Numbered from the stretch's first letter, positions 17,005-25,457 are shown. The stretch is DNA of 64,000 nt from Micavibrio sp. UBA5572 (GCA_002425415.1 DIMG01000029.1:124001-188000), one strand, 5' to 3'. Notes: generated by a model from the sequence alone, not told the origin. Program-made: numbers and translations.

Positions 17005-18126
17005 TTAGACGCGCAACGGCATCAAAACATAAAGTGAACTTGGGTCACTTGTGTCCTGAATGATAGTTGGAGCACTTGGGTCAGACAGAGACAAACGACA
17101 TCCGCCGCCCGCATCAACTTGAGATGTAATATCCAGTAAATAACGAGCGTTAAAGCCGATTTCAATATCTGGTGCATCGCTGCTGACTTCTATTTCTTCC
17201 TTGGCACTCCCCGATTCCGGAGAATTAGCAGAAATCGTCATCGTTTTGCCATTCAATGTTATTTTTACAGCCCGTGACTTTCCATCGGAAATTGTTGATA
17301 CACGGTCAATCGCGCTAGAAAAAATCTTCGGATCAACCTCAACGATTTTGTCATTTCCTTGAGGAATAACACGTTCGTAATCCGGAAATGTTCCATCAAT
17401 CAGTTTGGATGTCAGAACAATGTGGTCGAAAGCAACTGTGATTTTATTTTCAGACAAATTTATCTTAATTTCATCCGCTGCTTCTTCCAATAATTTGCCC
17501 AATTCCAAAACCATTTTACGTGGAATAATCACGCCAGGCATATCGGCTGCGCCTTCCGGCAATGGCATTTCAAATCTTGCCAAACGGTGACCATCGGTCG
17601 ATACGGCACGAAGAACCGGAACGCCCTCATTTTCTGCTGCGTGCAAATAAATTCCATTCAGGTAATAACGGGTTTCTTCGGTCGACATTGCAAATTTTGT
17701 GCGATCAATCAATGCGCGCATATCGGCTGCGCGGGTTGAAAAAGTCGTCGGATAGTCGCCTCCACCAAATTGAGGGAAATCGGAAACCGGCAAGCTGCTC
17801 AAACGGAAATCAGAGCGTCCTGCGCGGACGGTGATAAAATTACCTGACGGATCGAGCTCTATTGTAACTTTTGAAGCCTCCGGCATTTTGCGGATAATAT
17901 CGTGCAATGTGACTGCGGGAGCTGTTGTTTCCCCGCCTTTTTCTACATCGGCGGCGATTGCTTCGGTGATTTCAATATCCATATCGGTCGTTGCCAAAGA
18001 CAACATACCGTCTTCTGCTTTCAATCTGACATTCGAGAGAATTGGAATGGTACTGCGGCGTTCGACGACACTCTGAACATGTGCCAAAGCACGAAGAAAT
18101 GCTGCGCGATCAATACTGAACTTCAT
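17005..18126 (-). CDS. dnaN: DNA polymerase III beta subunit (sliding clamp)
   Basis: This 373-residue protein has the three repeated clamp domains and starts MKFSIDRAAFLRALAHVQ. It shows the conserved TTDMDIEI, STDGHRLAR-type (VSTDGHRLARFEMP) and GFNARYLLD segments, and ends in the usual VLMPLRV. The clamp tethers DNA polymerases to the template. AAGGAC lies seven bases before the ATG. Downstream are recF and gyrB in the usual order. It is separated from dnaA by a HAD-family gene on the other strand, so it needs its own promoter. Confidence 0.97.
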   Translation of the reverse strand: MKFSIDRAAFLRALAHVQSVVERRSTIPILSNVRLKAEDGMLSLATTDMDIEITEAIAADVEKGGETTAPAVTLHDIIRKMPEASKVTIELDPSGNFITVRAGRSDFRLSSLPVSDFPQFGGGDYPTTFSTRAADMRALIDRTKFAMSTEETRYYLNGIYLHAAENEGVPVLRAVSTDGHRLARFEMPLPEGAADMPGVIIPRKMVLELGKLLEEAADEIKINLSENKITVAFDHIVLTSKLIDGTFPDYERVIPQGNDKIVEVDPKIFSSAIDRVSTISDGKSRAVKITLNGKTMTISANSPESGSAKEEIEVSSDAPDIEIGFNARYLLDITSQVDAGGGCRLSLSDPSAPTIIQDTSDPSSLYVLMPLRV

Positions 18127-18148
18127 TGAAGAGTCCTTTGTTTAAAAA

Positions 18149-18199
18149 CCTGATTCTATTTGTAATAAGGAAATATAGCATACCGAATCAGGCAGCCAA
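18149..18199 (-). promoter_or_regulatory. candidate dnaN promoter with flanking inverted repeat containing GANTC sites
   Basis: Reading the minus strand, TTGGCT (18199-18194) and TATATT (18177-18172) are separated by 16 bases, about 45 bases before the dnaN ATG. Two arms of an eight-base inverted repeat, CCTGATTC at 18149-18156 and GAATCAGG at 18185-18192, flank the -10. Each arm holds a GANTC site, the target of the CcrM methylase in alphaproteobacteria. Function is inferred. Confidence 0.4.
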
Positions 18200-18243
18200 G
18201 CACTTCCTTGAATTTTGTTGAGTTTCCCACAGGCATAATAACA

Positions 18244-18272
18244 TTGACAAATTTTTTGATTTATCATAATAA
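18244..18272 (+). promoter_or_regulatory. sigma70-type promoter for the HAD gene
   Basis: TTGACA (18244-18249) and TAATAA (18267-18272) are spaced by exactly 17 bases, about 20 bases before the ATG of the HAD-family gene, with AAGGA between. This is the best -35/-10 pair in the dnaN-HAD gap. Confidence 0.55.
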
Positions 18273-18290
18273 ATTAACCCTAAGGAAGTT

Positions 18291-19064
18291 ATGGTTATGA
18301 CAGAAGCACTTGGGCACATTGATCGCATATGCTTTGATTTTGATGGGGTTCTTTATACTCCCCCACCGGGACAGAACATCTTTGAATGTGCAAACAATGT
18401 TATGGGGGAAGCTTTTTTTGAAGCTTGTCATCGTCGAGTTCCTCTTAAAGACTGCATCACAATGGCACATGATGGGCATGTTCCAGATGAAGGAAATCGC
18501 GTCAGTATTTTCACTGATTGGGCAGAGAAAAACGGCATTGAAGATATTCCTGCCTTTCGCAAAAATTTATTTGACCTCTTCCATCAACAATTGCTTGAAC
18601 GCACGATACAAAATCATCCTACACTCTTTGTGCCCAACCCCACCCTTCAAAATCTTTTCAACCAATTAAATCTACGAAATGGGATTGCGACACATGGATC
18701 AATTGAACATTGGGTCAGACCAATTCAGGAGCGCATCAGGTTAGGCAGTCACTTTTTAAATTATGCGCTATTTGGCCTTGATGATAACGACTTCAAACCC
18801 AAATCCAAATGCCCAAGCCTTGTTGGCAAATGCCTTTCTGCATTGGGTGAGGGTAATGGACGGCGCGGATTTGTTGAGGATACTGCGGTCAATCTAAAAA
18901 CCAACAAAGATCATTATCCGGATCTGGTTACTATTTTTCTGCATCATGGCAAGCCGTTTGAGCGTTTGCCAGCTTATATTTCCCACCAATTCAAAGATTT
19001 GACGGAAATGAAACGGGCGCTTATTGCTGCCCAACAAGATGCCCGTCAAATCATATTGATCTAA
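18291..19064 (+). CDS. HAD-superfamily hydrolase (pyrimidine 5'-nucleotidase-like)
   Basis: This 257-residue protein has the HAD nucleophile motif FDFDGVLY (Asp16 and Asp18), a possible motif II Thr or Ser in NGIATHGS, and a motif IV-like acidic segment RGFVEDTAVNLK. It resembles the nucleotidase or phosphoglycolate phosphatase branch of HAD hydrolases, which cleave small phosphate esters; the substrate is unknown. It has its own promoter and an AAGGA site; ATG codons at 18291 and 18297 are both possible starts. It lies on the opposite strand between dnaN and dnaA and interrupts a normally tight pair. Confidence 0.75.
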   Translation: MVMTEALGHIDRICFDFDGVLYTPPPGQNIFECANNVMGEAFFEACHRRVPLKDCITMAHDGHVPDEGNRVSIFTDWAEKNGIEDIPAFRKNLFDLFHQQLLERTIQNHPTLFVPNPTLQNLFNQLNLRNGIATHGSIEHWVRPIQERIRLGSHFLNYALFGLDDNDFKPKSKCPSLVGKCLSALGEGNGRRGFVEDTAVNLKTNKDHYPDLVTIFLHHGKPFERLPAYISHQFKDLTEMKRALIAAQQDARQIILI

Positions 19065-19076
19065 AACAAATTGAGT

Positions 19077-20504
19077 CTAACCCGTCAGAGTCCGGCGCAA
19101 AACTTCAACATCTTGTGCAAAGCTTGGATCTTCTGCAATCAGCTCGTCCACTTTTTTAACGGCATGCATCACAGTTGTATGGTCGCGACCACCAAATTTA
19201 CGACCAATTTCAGGCAAGGATCGTGCCGTCAATTGTTTGGCCAGATACATGGCAACCTGCCTTGGTCTGGCCACATTGCGCGCACGACGGGACGAATGCA
19301 TGTCGGCAATCCTGATATTATAATGTTCAGCAACACGACGTTGAATTTCATCAATGGTGATGCGGCGGTCACTGGAACGCAACAAATCTTGCAAAACATC
19401 TTGCGTTGATTCCAGCGTAATATCCGCTTTCGTAACATCCGCATGGGCAACGATACGATTGAGCGCGCCTTCCAGTTCACGAATATTCGACGTGACTTTC
19501 AAAGCCAGAAATTCCAATACAGATTCAGGGACTTCAACGCCCAATTGTCCACATCTTGTTTTTAAAATACCCAAACGAAGATCATAAGTGCTGGCATGAA
19601 TGTCCGCCACCAAACCCCATGACATGCGAGAGCGCAAACGTTCATCCACGCCTTGCAATTCAGACGGTGCGCGGTCGGCTGCAATGATGATCTGCTTATT
19701 CTGATCGACCAATGCGTTGAATGTATGAAAGAACTCTTCCTGTGTTGAATCTTTGCCAGCAATAAACTGAATGTCATCAATCATCAAGACATCAACCGAA
19801 CGGAAAATTTCCTTGAACGTCATGGTGTCTTGAGCACGGATGGCACGAACAAATTGGTACATGAATTTTTCTGCCGAAAGATACATTACAACTTTATCCG
19901 GTTGCTTTTCTTTCATTTCCCAAGCAATCGCATGCATCAGGTGAGTTTTTCCCAGACCAACGCCACCATAGATAAATAGTGGATTGAACGGAACGTTACA
20001 TTCAACAACGCGGCTTGCAGCTGCGTGAGCCAAAGCATTTGATTTCCCAACAACAAAAGTTTCGAATTTAAAACGTGGGTCAAGAGGAGAAGACAGATCC
20101 AGTTTTTCTGCCAATTCATTGACGTTTGATTTTATTGACTTAGGCGCAGTTTCAACCGTTGTTTCTTCAGAAACATGGCCGTGCACCACAACAATTTCAA
20201 GACGATCAATGCCTTCTCCGGATTCCTTGCACATTTGGCGAATGCGTTCGGCGTAATGTGTGGAAATCCAATCTTTCATAAAACGAGTTGGAACAGAGAC
20301 TTCTAGTGTTCCGTGGTAGCTGGCTTGCAACGCCATCGGCTTCAACCAACTCCGAAATATCGCCTCGCCGAATTCTTCTCGCATACGATTATAGACTTTA
20401 TCCCATAATGTACGAATTTCTGGCGTTGGGTCAAAGGTTTCAGGTGCTAATGCCTGACCATAAATTGATACAACTGCAGCTTTATTTCCCCCGGTTTCAG
20501 ACAT
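19077..20504 (-). CDS. dnaA: chromosomal replication initiator DnaA
   Basis: This protein of about 475 residues has the N-terminal DnaA domain (LWDKVYNRMREEFGEAIFRSWLKPM), the AAA+ module with Walker A GGVGLGKTHLMHA and Walker B VLMIDDIQFI, and the C-terminal DNA-binding domain with the signature GGRDHTTVMHAVKK. It opens the origin and autoregulates. The start at 20504 has a GGGAG ten bases upstream. An ATG at 20537 would add 11 residues, but it lacks a ribosome site and sits two bases after an inverted repeat. It converges with the HAD gene. Confidence 0.96.
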   Translation of the reverse strand: MSETGGNKAAVVSIYGQALAPETFDPTPEIRTLWDKVYNRMREEFGEAIFRSWLKPMALQASYHGTLEVSVPTRFMKDWISTHYAERIRQMCKESGEGIDRLEIVVVHGHVSEETTVETAPKSIKSNVNELAEKLDLSSPLDPRFKFETFVVGKSNALAHAAASRVVECNVPFNPLFIYGGVGLGKTHLMHAIAWEMKEKQPDKVVMYLSAEKFMYQFVRAIRAQDTMTFKEIFRSVDVLMIDDIQFIAGKDSTQEEFFHTFNALVDQNKQIIIAADRAPSELQGVDERLRSRMSWGLVADIHASTYDLRLGILKTRCGQLGVEVPESVLEFLALKVTSNIRELEGALNRIVAHADVTKADITLESTQDVLQDLLRSSDRRITIDEIQRRVAEHYNIRIADMHSSRRARNVARPRQVAMYLAKQLTARSLPEIGRKFGGRDHTTVMHAVKKVDELIAEDPSFAQDVEVLRRTLTG

Positions 20505-20539
20505 ACCGATTTTTCTCCCACTTTGTTTATTCATCATCT

Positions 20540-20560
20540 TACAACCAATATTCGGTTGTA
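20540..20560. promoter_or_regulatory. inverted repeat TACAACC-N7-GGTTGTA at the dnaA 5' end
   Basis: Seven-base perfect arms with a seven-base spacer lie immediately before the outermost dnaA ATG. It could be a regulator's operator or an RNA hairpin in the dnaA leader. No family-specific match is recognised. Confidence 0.45.
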
Positions 20561-20803
20561 TCCCTGCAGACCAAAAGCCAAATCATGTTTGACGTTCCGT
20601 TTCTGCCACATACCCTCTAAACAAATCTTTGAAGCAAATCTTTGCTTACGCAGTTGATGGGGATTTTCTCCCTCATTGGATATTTATTTCAGAATAGTTT
20701 CGATTCCCCAGCCAATTCAGAAAATAGGAAGGCTTGCCACCCCAAATAGGGCGACAAAAAGTCTTTGCGATAACATTCGCAAATGCTCAGCGGATATTCA
20801 CTT
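20561..20803. other. dnaA-rpsT intergenic region, no gene seen
   Basis: This gap of about 240 bases holds no convincing open frame. It contains a short inverted repeat, TTTGCG at 20764-20769 and CGCAAA at 20778-20783. I found no cluster of DnaA boxes (TTATNCACA), so there is no direct sign of a replication origin here. It must carry the dnaA promoter. Confidence 0.4.
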
Positions 20804-20826
20804 AAAGAAGGGTGCGCCCTTCCTTT
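20804..20826 (-). terminator. rpsT terminator hairpin
   Basis: On the minus strand a GAAGGG/CCCTTC stem with a four-base loop is followed by TTT, starting about ten bases after the rpsT stop. The stem extends by three A-T pairs across one bulge. Confidence 0.65.
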
Positions 20827-20835
20827 GTAATTTAA

Positions 20836-21105
20836 TTATTTGGATTTTGCTGCTTTGATACGGGCAGACAAGCGCGACATCTTACGCGATGCCGTACGTT
20901 TAGGAAGAATCCCTTTAGTAACACTTTTTTGCAGTTCAGGCTGACACGCCAATAATGCCGTTTCAGCGCCCGCAACATCACCGACAACCAACGCCATCTC
21001 AACCTTCTTAACGAAAGTACGGATACGACTGCGGTTTGCACTGTTAATCTTTGCACGTTTAGCGTTTTGTCTTACACGCTTTTTTGCCGAAACATGATTG
21101 GCCAT
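20836..21105 (-). CDS. rpsT: 30S ribosomal protein S20
   Basis: This 89-residue basic protein starts MANHVSAKKRVRQNAKR and has the usual all-helical S20 composition and length. S20 binds 16S rRNA early in 30S assembly. It sits upstream of dnaA in the order mutM - rpsT - dnaA, as in many alphaproteobacteria. It is monocistronic by its own promoter and terminator. Confidence 0.97.
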   Translation of the reverse strand: MANHVSAKKRVRQNAKRAKINSANRSRIRTFVKKVEMALVVGDVAGAETALLACQPELQKSVTKGILPKRTASRKMSRLSARIKAAKSK

Positions 21106-21154
21106 TCAAAAACTCTTTCAAAATTCTATAAAGTTGTCTTGCTAACAGGGGATG

Positions 21155-21183
21155 TTTTAAGCCGAGTTATCCCCAGATGTCAA
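21155..21183 (-). promoter_or_regulatory. rpsT promoter
   Basis: On the minus strand TTGACA (21183-21178) and TTAAAA (21160-21155) are spaced by 17 bases, about 50 bases before the rpsT ATG. The spacer contains TGGGGATAA, one mismatch from a DnaA box. Confidence 0.55.
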
Positions 21184-21233
21184 GAAACTTGGATAAAAAA
21201 AATCAAAAAAAAGTGCTTGCCAAAAGTCTCATT

Positions 21234-21671
21234 TTAGTCCGACTCCGGAGCAAGTTGAAAAGTTACCCTCAAACCATCTCCAACTTTGTCAACATTCACA
21301 GTGAGTTGCTCACCATTTCTAACAAAAACCCCAGTTTTCCGAGCAATCCAGCCCAATCTAGGCAAAACTGTCCCGTAATACGCCTTGACTTCCGATTCCT
21401 CAAAATCCGATGTAAAAACAGTTTCTTCCACCACTCGCCCCTCAGGCGCATCAAAGACAAAACCGTCCTCATTTTGAGCAATCATGCCGTCCATCACGGG
21501 GATATCCGGCAGGTTGGACAAATACCCCGAAGTCGAAGATGACGAAGACATTTCGCCTTTGTTTTTATTTCCAGCCGCTTGAGCAGAAGAAAAAACGAAA
21601 GACACGCCGCCAGCAAATGCCAAACTGCACATCAAAAAACACGCTAAAACTGATCGATTCAAATTAATCAT
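21234..21671 (-). CDS. conserved secreted protein next to mutM
   Basis: This 145-residue protein has a signal peptide (hydrophobic residues about 8-28, cleavage near SAQA). A Ser-rich linker is followed by a small domain containing IPVMDGM, FVFDAPEGRVVE and YYGTVLPRLGW. I recall similar small proteins beside mutM in other alphaproteobacteria, with pattern 'VFDxPEGRIVE ... FYxxxLPxLGW', but no biochemical function is known to me. It is ten bases downstream of mutM on the same strand and likely in its operon. Confidence 0.7.
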   Translation of the reverse strand: MINLNRSVLACFLMCSLAFAGGVSFVFSSAQAAGNKNKGEMSSSSSTSGYLSNLPDIPVMDGMIAQNEDGFVFDAPEGRVVEETVFTSDFEESEVKAYYGTVLPRLGWIARKTGVFVRNGEQLTVNVDKVGDGLRVTFQLAPESD

Positions 21672-21680
21672 AGCGGAAGT

Positions 21681-22529
21681 CTATCGCTGTTTTGTAGGAC
21701 AGTAAAATGTTGATCTGTTTCCTTGCACAATTCTTTTGATGCCTCCCGTTTTTTTTACGTCACACTGACAATCAGGACAGGGTTGCCCTTCCCTGTCATA
21801 GACAGAAAAGCTCGCCTGAAAATACCCGCGTTCACCGCCAATACGCCGATAGTCTCGCAGCGTACTTCCTCCTGCGCGAATGGCGCTTTTAAGGATTTTT
21901 TTGATCGCGGACACAAGGCGCACAGCCTCTTCATATGTCAGTTGATTTGCAGCGCGATCCGGATCGATTTGCGCAAGAAACAGGGATTCACTGGCATAAA
22001 TATTTCCGACACCCACCACCAATTTTTGATCCATGATGGCCTGTTTAATGGCAATTTTTCTTCTCTGGATCTGGTCGAATAATGATCGCCCAGAAAAGCT
22101 GCGATCAAGAGGTTCATAACCCAAATGATTCAAGTAACATGACTGTTCGAGTTGGGCATTCGGGCAAAGATCCATCACACCAAAACGGCGTGGGTCGCGG
22201 TAAATAAGTTCGGTTCCATCTTCCAGTTCAAACCAGACATGATCGTGTTTTTCTGGATGGTATTTTTCGTTGGGTCGCACACGCGTGCGGAACACGCCTG
22301 TCATGCCAAAATGGATAATGATTGTCTGGTCATTTTCAAGAGTCCACAGCATATATTTTGCCCGACGGGACATCGCTAAAACCCTTTGATTTACAACGAC
22401 TTTACGGAGATTCTTCGGAATAATATTTCTGAGTTTCGGTGAGAAAATTTTTACGTCCCTAATGGTCTGTCCCAACAAAAATTCTTTCATTCCAGTCAGA
22501 ACAGTTTCGACCTCAGGGAGTTCGGGCAT
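21681..22529 (-). CDS. mutM: formamidopyrimidine-DNA glycosylase
   Basis: This 282-residue enzyme starts MPELPEVETV, with catalytic Pro2 and Glu3 after Met removal. The central helix-two-turn-helix region includes VGVGNIYASESLF, and the C-terminal zinc finger has two CxxC pairs (CPDC near residue 253 and a last Cys near 276). It removes 8-oxoguanine and ring-opened purines. The ATG overlaps the stop of the upstream gene by one base (TAATG). Confidence 0.96.
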   Translation of the reverse strand: MPELPEVETVLTGMKEFLLGQTIRDVKIFSPKLRNIIPKNLRKVVVNQRVLAMSRRAKYMLWTLENDQTIIIHFGMTGVFRTRVRPNEKYHPEKHDHVWFELEDGTELIYRDPRRFGVMDLCPNAQLEQSCYLNHLGYEPLDRSFSGRSLFDQIQRRKIAIKQAIMDQKLVVGVGNIYASESLFLAQIDPDRAANQLTYEEAVRLVSAIKKILKSAIRAGGSTLRDYRRIGGERGYFQASFSVYDREGQPCPDCQCDVKKTGGIKRIVQGNRSTFYCPTKQR

Positions 22530-23203
22530 TATCGTTTTGTCCAGATTAAATTTTTGCCTGCGAGGTCACGAAAAAGTCCGGCAATAGGCCCCATGAGTTG
22601 ACCAGTTTCCGATACAGAAACATTCCACCCCATCCTTCTTTTTTCAACATCAAAACGAATATTTATATTCTGCATCGAGATCGGTAAATATTGTATCCAG
22701 AGCTTGTTTTTATCGTAAGAATATCCTTGGTCAGAGCGTTGTTCGAGAATCATCACATCGGAATTTACGGTAACCGTTCCGCGTGAGAAATAGCGAACAC
22801 TTTTTTTATCCGGCAGATAGATAATCCATTCATATTTATTTCCTATGATATTCATACTCATGGAATATTCATCCGTTTGGATGAGCCAAATTCCCTGAAC
22901 TTTCGCGAGTTCCATTTTCTTTCCAGATGGTTCCAGACGCAAAATACTGGGGCTATTTTCCAGTTTTGAATGTCGTGCAAATTTCATAGACAGACCTGCG
23001 ATCAATGACAGGCCGATAGACAAACACAAAACCCAAACCAGTCCCGTGGGTAATCGCCCCAAAGAACTTTTCAACATTACCCCCATCAGGACAAACGGAT
23101 TGTCTTTCTCTAGCTCCTCTTTTCCCGAGGACGATAATGTCCCTTGGGGTTGTTTGGATTTTAAAGATTTCGGGTCAGAAGGATTCGCTTTGTCTTTTGT
23201 CAT
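22529..23203 (-). CDS. hypothetical membrane-anchored protein upstream of mutM
   Basis: This 224-residue protein has a polar, Lys/Ser-rich N-terminal cytosolic tail (about residues 1-50), one membrane helix (about 56-73, GLVWVLCLSIGLSLIAGL), and a periplasmic domain. That domain has a lipocalin-like alternation of strands (VQGIWLIQTDEYSMSM, YEWIIYLPDKK). I do not recognise a family. It overlaps the mutM start by one base, so the two are translationally coupled. Confidence 0.6.
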   Translation of the reverse strand: MTKDKANPSDPKSLKSKQPQGTLSSSGKEELEKDNPFVLMGVMLKSSLGRLPTGLVWVLCLSIGLSLIAGLSMKFARHSKLENSPSILRLEPSGKKMELAKVQGIWLIQTDEYSMSMNIIGNKYEWIIYLPDKKSVRYFSRGTVTVNSDVMILEQRSDQGYSYDKNKLWIQYLPISMQNINIRFDVEKRRMGWNVSVSETGQLMGPIAGLFRDLAGKNLIWTKR

Positions 23204-23262
23204 ACTCCCATTCTAAGCGTATCTAATTTTTTTCTCAATTCCGCGTTATAAGCCACCCACAG

Positions 23263-23289
23263 AAAAAGGCCGGACAATTCCGGCCTTTT
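23263..23289 (-). terminator. groEL terminator
   Basis: A perfect ten-base stem, AAAAGGCCGG / CCGGCCTTTT, with a six-base loop lies about 30 bases after the groEL stop. On the minus strand the stem ends in TTTTT, a classic intrinsic terminator. Confidence 0.88.
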
Positions 23290-23320
23290 CCAAATATTCC
23301 TTTTTGGAGAATTGAGGCGA

Positions 23321-24967
23321 TTAGAAGCCCATATCGCCCATTCCGCCCATTCCGCCAGTTCCAGATCCGGCAGACGCGCTGTCGTCCTTCGGAAGCTCAC
23401 AAACCATAGCCTCGGTGGTAATCATCAGACCAGCAACAGAAGCCGCGTTTTGCAAAGCCGCGCGAACCACTTTCACCGGATCGATGATCCCTGCTTCAAC
23501 CAAGTCACAATACGTGTCAGTTTGAGCGTCATAACCATAAGTCACGCTTTTTTGCTCTAGCAACTTACCAACGATGATCGAGCCTTCTTTACCAGCGTTT
23601 TCAACGATCTGGCGGATCGGAGATTGGATGGCACGTCGAACGATTTCAATACCGGCTTGTTGGTCGGCGTTGTCGCCTTTCAGGCCGTCCAGAGCTTTAG
23701 ATGCATACAGCAAAGCTGTTCCACCACCCGGGACAATTCCTTCTTCAACAGCAGCGCGTGTTGCATGCATCGCATCGTCCACACGGTCTTTACGCTCTTT
23801 CACTTCAACTTCGGTTGCACCGCCAACACGGATCACAGCAACGCCGCCAGCCAATTTTGCCAAGCGCTCTTGCAGTTTTTCACGATCATAATCAGAAGAT
23901 GTTTCTTCGATTTGAGCGCGAATCTGGTTGCAGCGAGATTCGATATCACTTTTTGCACCTAATCCATCAACAATGATGGTTTCATCTTTGCTGATACGGA
24001 TTTTCTTGGCACTTCCCAGCATATCCAATGTGACGTTTTCAAGCTTGATACCGAGATCTTCGGAGATCACTTGACCTTTGGTCAGGATCGCCATGTCTTC
24101 AAGCATCGCTTTACGACGGTCACCAAAACCAGGAGCTTTGACTGCCGCGACTTTCAGGCCACCACGCAATTTGTTAACCACTAATGTTGCCAAGGCTTCG
24201 CCTTCCACATCTTCGGCTACAATCAACAATGGGCGACCGGATTGAACAACGGATTCCAGAACAGGAAGAATGGCTTGCAAGTTCGAAAGTTTTTTCTCGT
24301 TCAGCAAAATGTATGGGTTTTCCAGTTCGCAAACCATTTTTTCAGGATTTGTCACAAAGTATGGTGACAAATAACCACGGTCAAATTGCATGCCTTCCAC
24401 GACTTCAAGTTCGGTTTCCAAAGATTTGGCTTCTTCAACTGTGATGACGCCCTCTTTACCGACTTTTTCCATGGCTTCAGCCAATTTTTTAGCAATTTCT
24501 GAATCGCCATTTGCTGAAACAAAACCAACTTGTTCGATTTGTTGGTTGGTTTCAACTTTTTTGGCAGATGTTTTTAAAGCTTCAACACAAGTTGAAACCG
24601 CTTTTTCAATCCCGCGTTTCAGATCCATCGGGTTCATACCAGCCGCAACAGACTTGATGCCTTCACGAATAATCGCTTGAGCCAATACGGTTGCCGTTGT
24701 TGTACCATCCCCCGCTTGATCGTTGGCTTTGGAAGCCACTTCACGAACCAATTGAGCACCCATGTTTTCGAAACGATCTTGCAATTCGATTTCTTTGGCA
24801 ACGGATACACCGTCTTTGGTTGAACGTGGTGCGCCGAATGAACGGTCGATAATGACGTTACGGCCTTTTGGCCCCAGCGTTACTTTTACAGCGTCGGCAA
24901 TTGTATCAACGCCGCGCAACATTTTACGACGGGCTTCGGTTGCGAATTTAATTTCTTTAGCAGCCAT
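23321..24967 (-). CDS. groL: chaperonin GroEL (Hsp60)
   Basis: This 548-residue chaperonin starts MAAKEIKFATEARRKML, contains the ATP-binding segment GDGTTTATVLAQAI and the apical-domain region, and ends in the Gly-Gly-Met repeat tail GGMGGMGDMGF. It folds cytosolic proteins in the double ring with GroES. It follows groS by 49 bases with a GGAG site and ends at a strong hairpin. Control is by the CIRCE element upstream of groS. Confidence 0.98.
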   Translation of the reverse strand: MAAKEIKFATEARRKMLRGVDTIADAVKVTLGPKGRNVIIDRSFGAPRSTKDGVSVAKEIELQDRFENMGAQLVREVASKANDQAGDGTTTATVLAQAIIREGIKSVAAGMNPMDLKRGIEKAVSTCVEALKTSAKKVETNQQIEQVGFVSANGDSEIAKKLAEAMEKVGKEGVITVEEAKSLETELEVVEGMQFDRGYLSPYFVTNPEKMVCELENPYILLNEKKLSNLQAILPVLESVVQSGRPLLIVAEDVEGEALATLVVNKLRGGLKVAAVKAPGFGDRRKAMLEDMAILTKGQVISEDLGIKLENVTLDMLGSAKKIRISKDETIIVDGLGAKSDIESRCNQIRAQIEETSSDYDREKLQERLAKLAGGVAVIRVGGATEVEVKERKDRVDDAMHATRAAVEEGIVPGGGTALLYASKALDGLKGDNADQQAGIEIVRRAIQSPIRQIVENAGKEGSIIVGKLLEQKSVTYGYDAQTDTYCDLVEAGIIDPVKVVRAALQNAASVAGLMITTEAMVCELPKDDSASAGSGTGGMGGMGDMGF

Positions 24968-25016
24968 GATTTTTTCTCCTTAAAAATAGCTTTGATATTA
25001 TTGTAGCAATCCAGAA

Positions 25017-25307
25017 TTACGCAGCGATCACGCCCATAATATCGGATTCTTTCATCACCAGCATTTCCTGACCGTCAATGGTCACTTCTGTGCCTGACCA
25101 TTTCGAGAACAAGACAACGTCGCCTTCTTTCACATCAAGAGGAATGGCTTTACCGCTGTCATCACGGGTACCGTTTCCAACAGCTCTAATCTTACCTTTC
25201 ATCGGCTTTTCTTTTGCCGAGTCAGGGATAATGATTCCGCCTGCTGTTTTTGAATCTTCCTCAATGCGCTCTAGCAAGACACGATCATGTAAAGGACGAA
25301 ATTTCAT
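25017..25307 (-). CDS. groS: co-chaperonin GroES
   Basis: This 96-residue protein starts MKFRPLHDRVLLERIEE and contains the mobile-loop region KTAGGIIIPDSAKEKP and the roof-loop part. It caps the GroEL cavity. It is the first gene of the groS-groL operon, preceded by a CIRCE element and a matching promoter. Confidence 0.98.
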   Translation of the reverse strand: MKFRPLHDRVLLERIEEDSKTAGGIIIPDSAKEKPMKGKIRAVGNGTRDDSGKAIPLDVKEGDVVLFSKWSGTEVTIDGQEMLVMKESDIMGVIAA

Positions 25308-25400
25308 TTTGTATTTCCTTTTGTTTAAAGTTAATCCAAGCAGACTTTAGTGAACCTATTCAGCGTTCCTAAAGCCCCTATTTTCTTGAGAATGCGAACC

Positions 25401-25427
25401 TTAGCACTCATTTCCCAAGAGTGCTAA
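25401..25427. promoter_or_regulatory. CIRCE element (HrcA operator)
   Basis: A perfect copy, TTAGCACTC - nine bases - GAGTGCTAA, lies about 95 bases before groS. HrcA binds this sequence and represses heat-shock chaperone genes. hrcA itself is not in the window. Confidence 0.95.
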
Positions 25428-25428
25428 C

Positions 25429-25457
25429 TATATAGAAAACTCCATTCCAAAAAGCAA
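25429..25457 (-). promoter_or_regulatory. groESL promoter
   Basis: On the minus strand TTGCTT (25457-25452) and TATATA (25434-25429) are spaced by 17 bases and directly abut the CIRCE element, so HrcA would block the start site. The -35 lies within the sequence shared with the divergent sel1 leader. Confidence 0.65.

Noticed and set aside
18127..18290. Possible origin in the AT-rich dnaN-HAD gap
   Set aside because: Only a two-mismatch DnaA-like site (TTTCCCACA) was seen; a normal promoter explains the AT-rich part.
20540..20835. Possible replication origin in the dnaA-rpsT gap
   Set aside because: No cluster of DnaA boxes; single near-matches only. In many alphaproteobacteria the origin is elsewhere.
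21167..21175. DnaA box (TTATCCCCA) in the rpsT promoter
   Set aside because: One mismatch and single; likely chance, mentioned only in the promoter entry.
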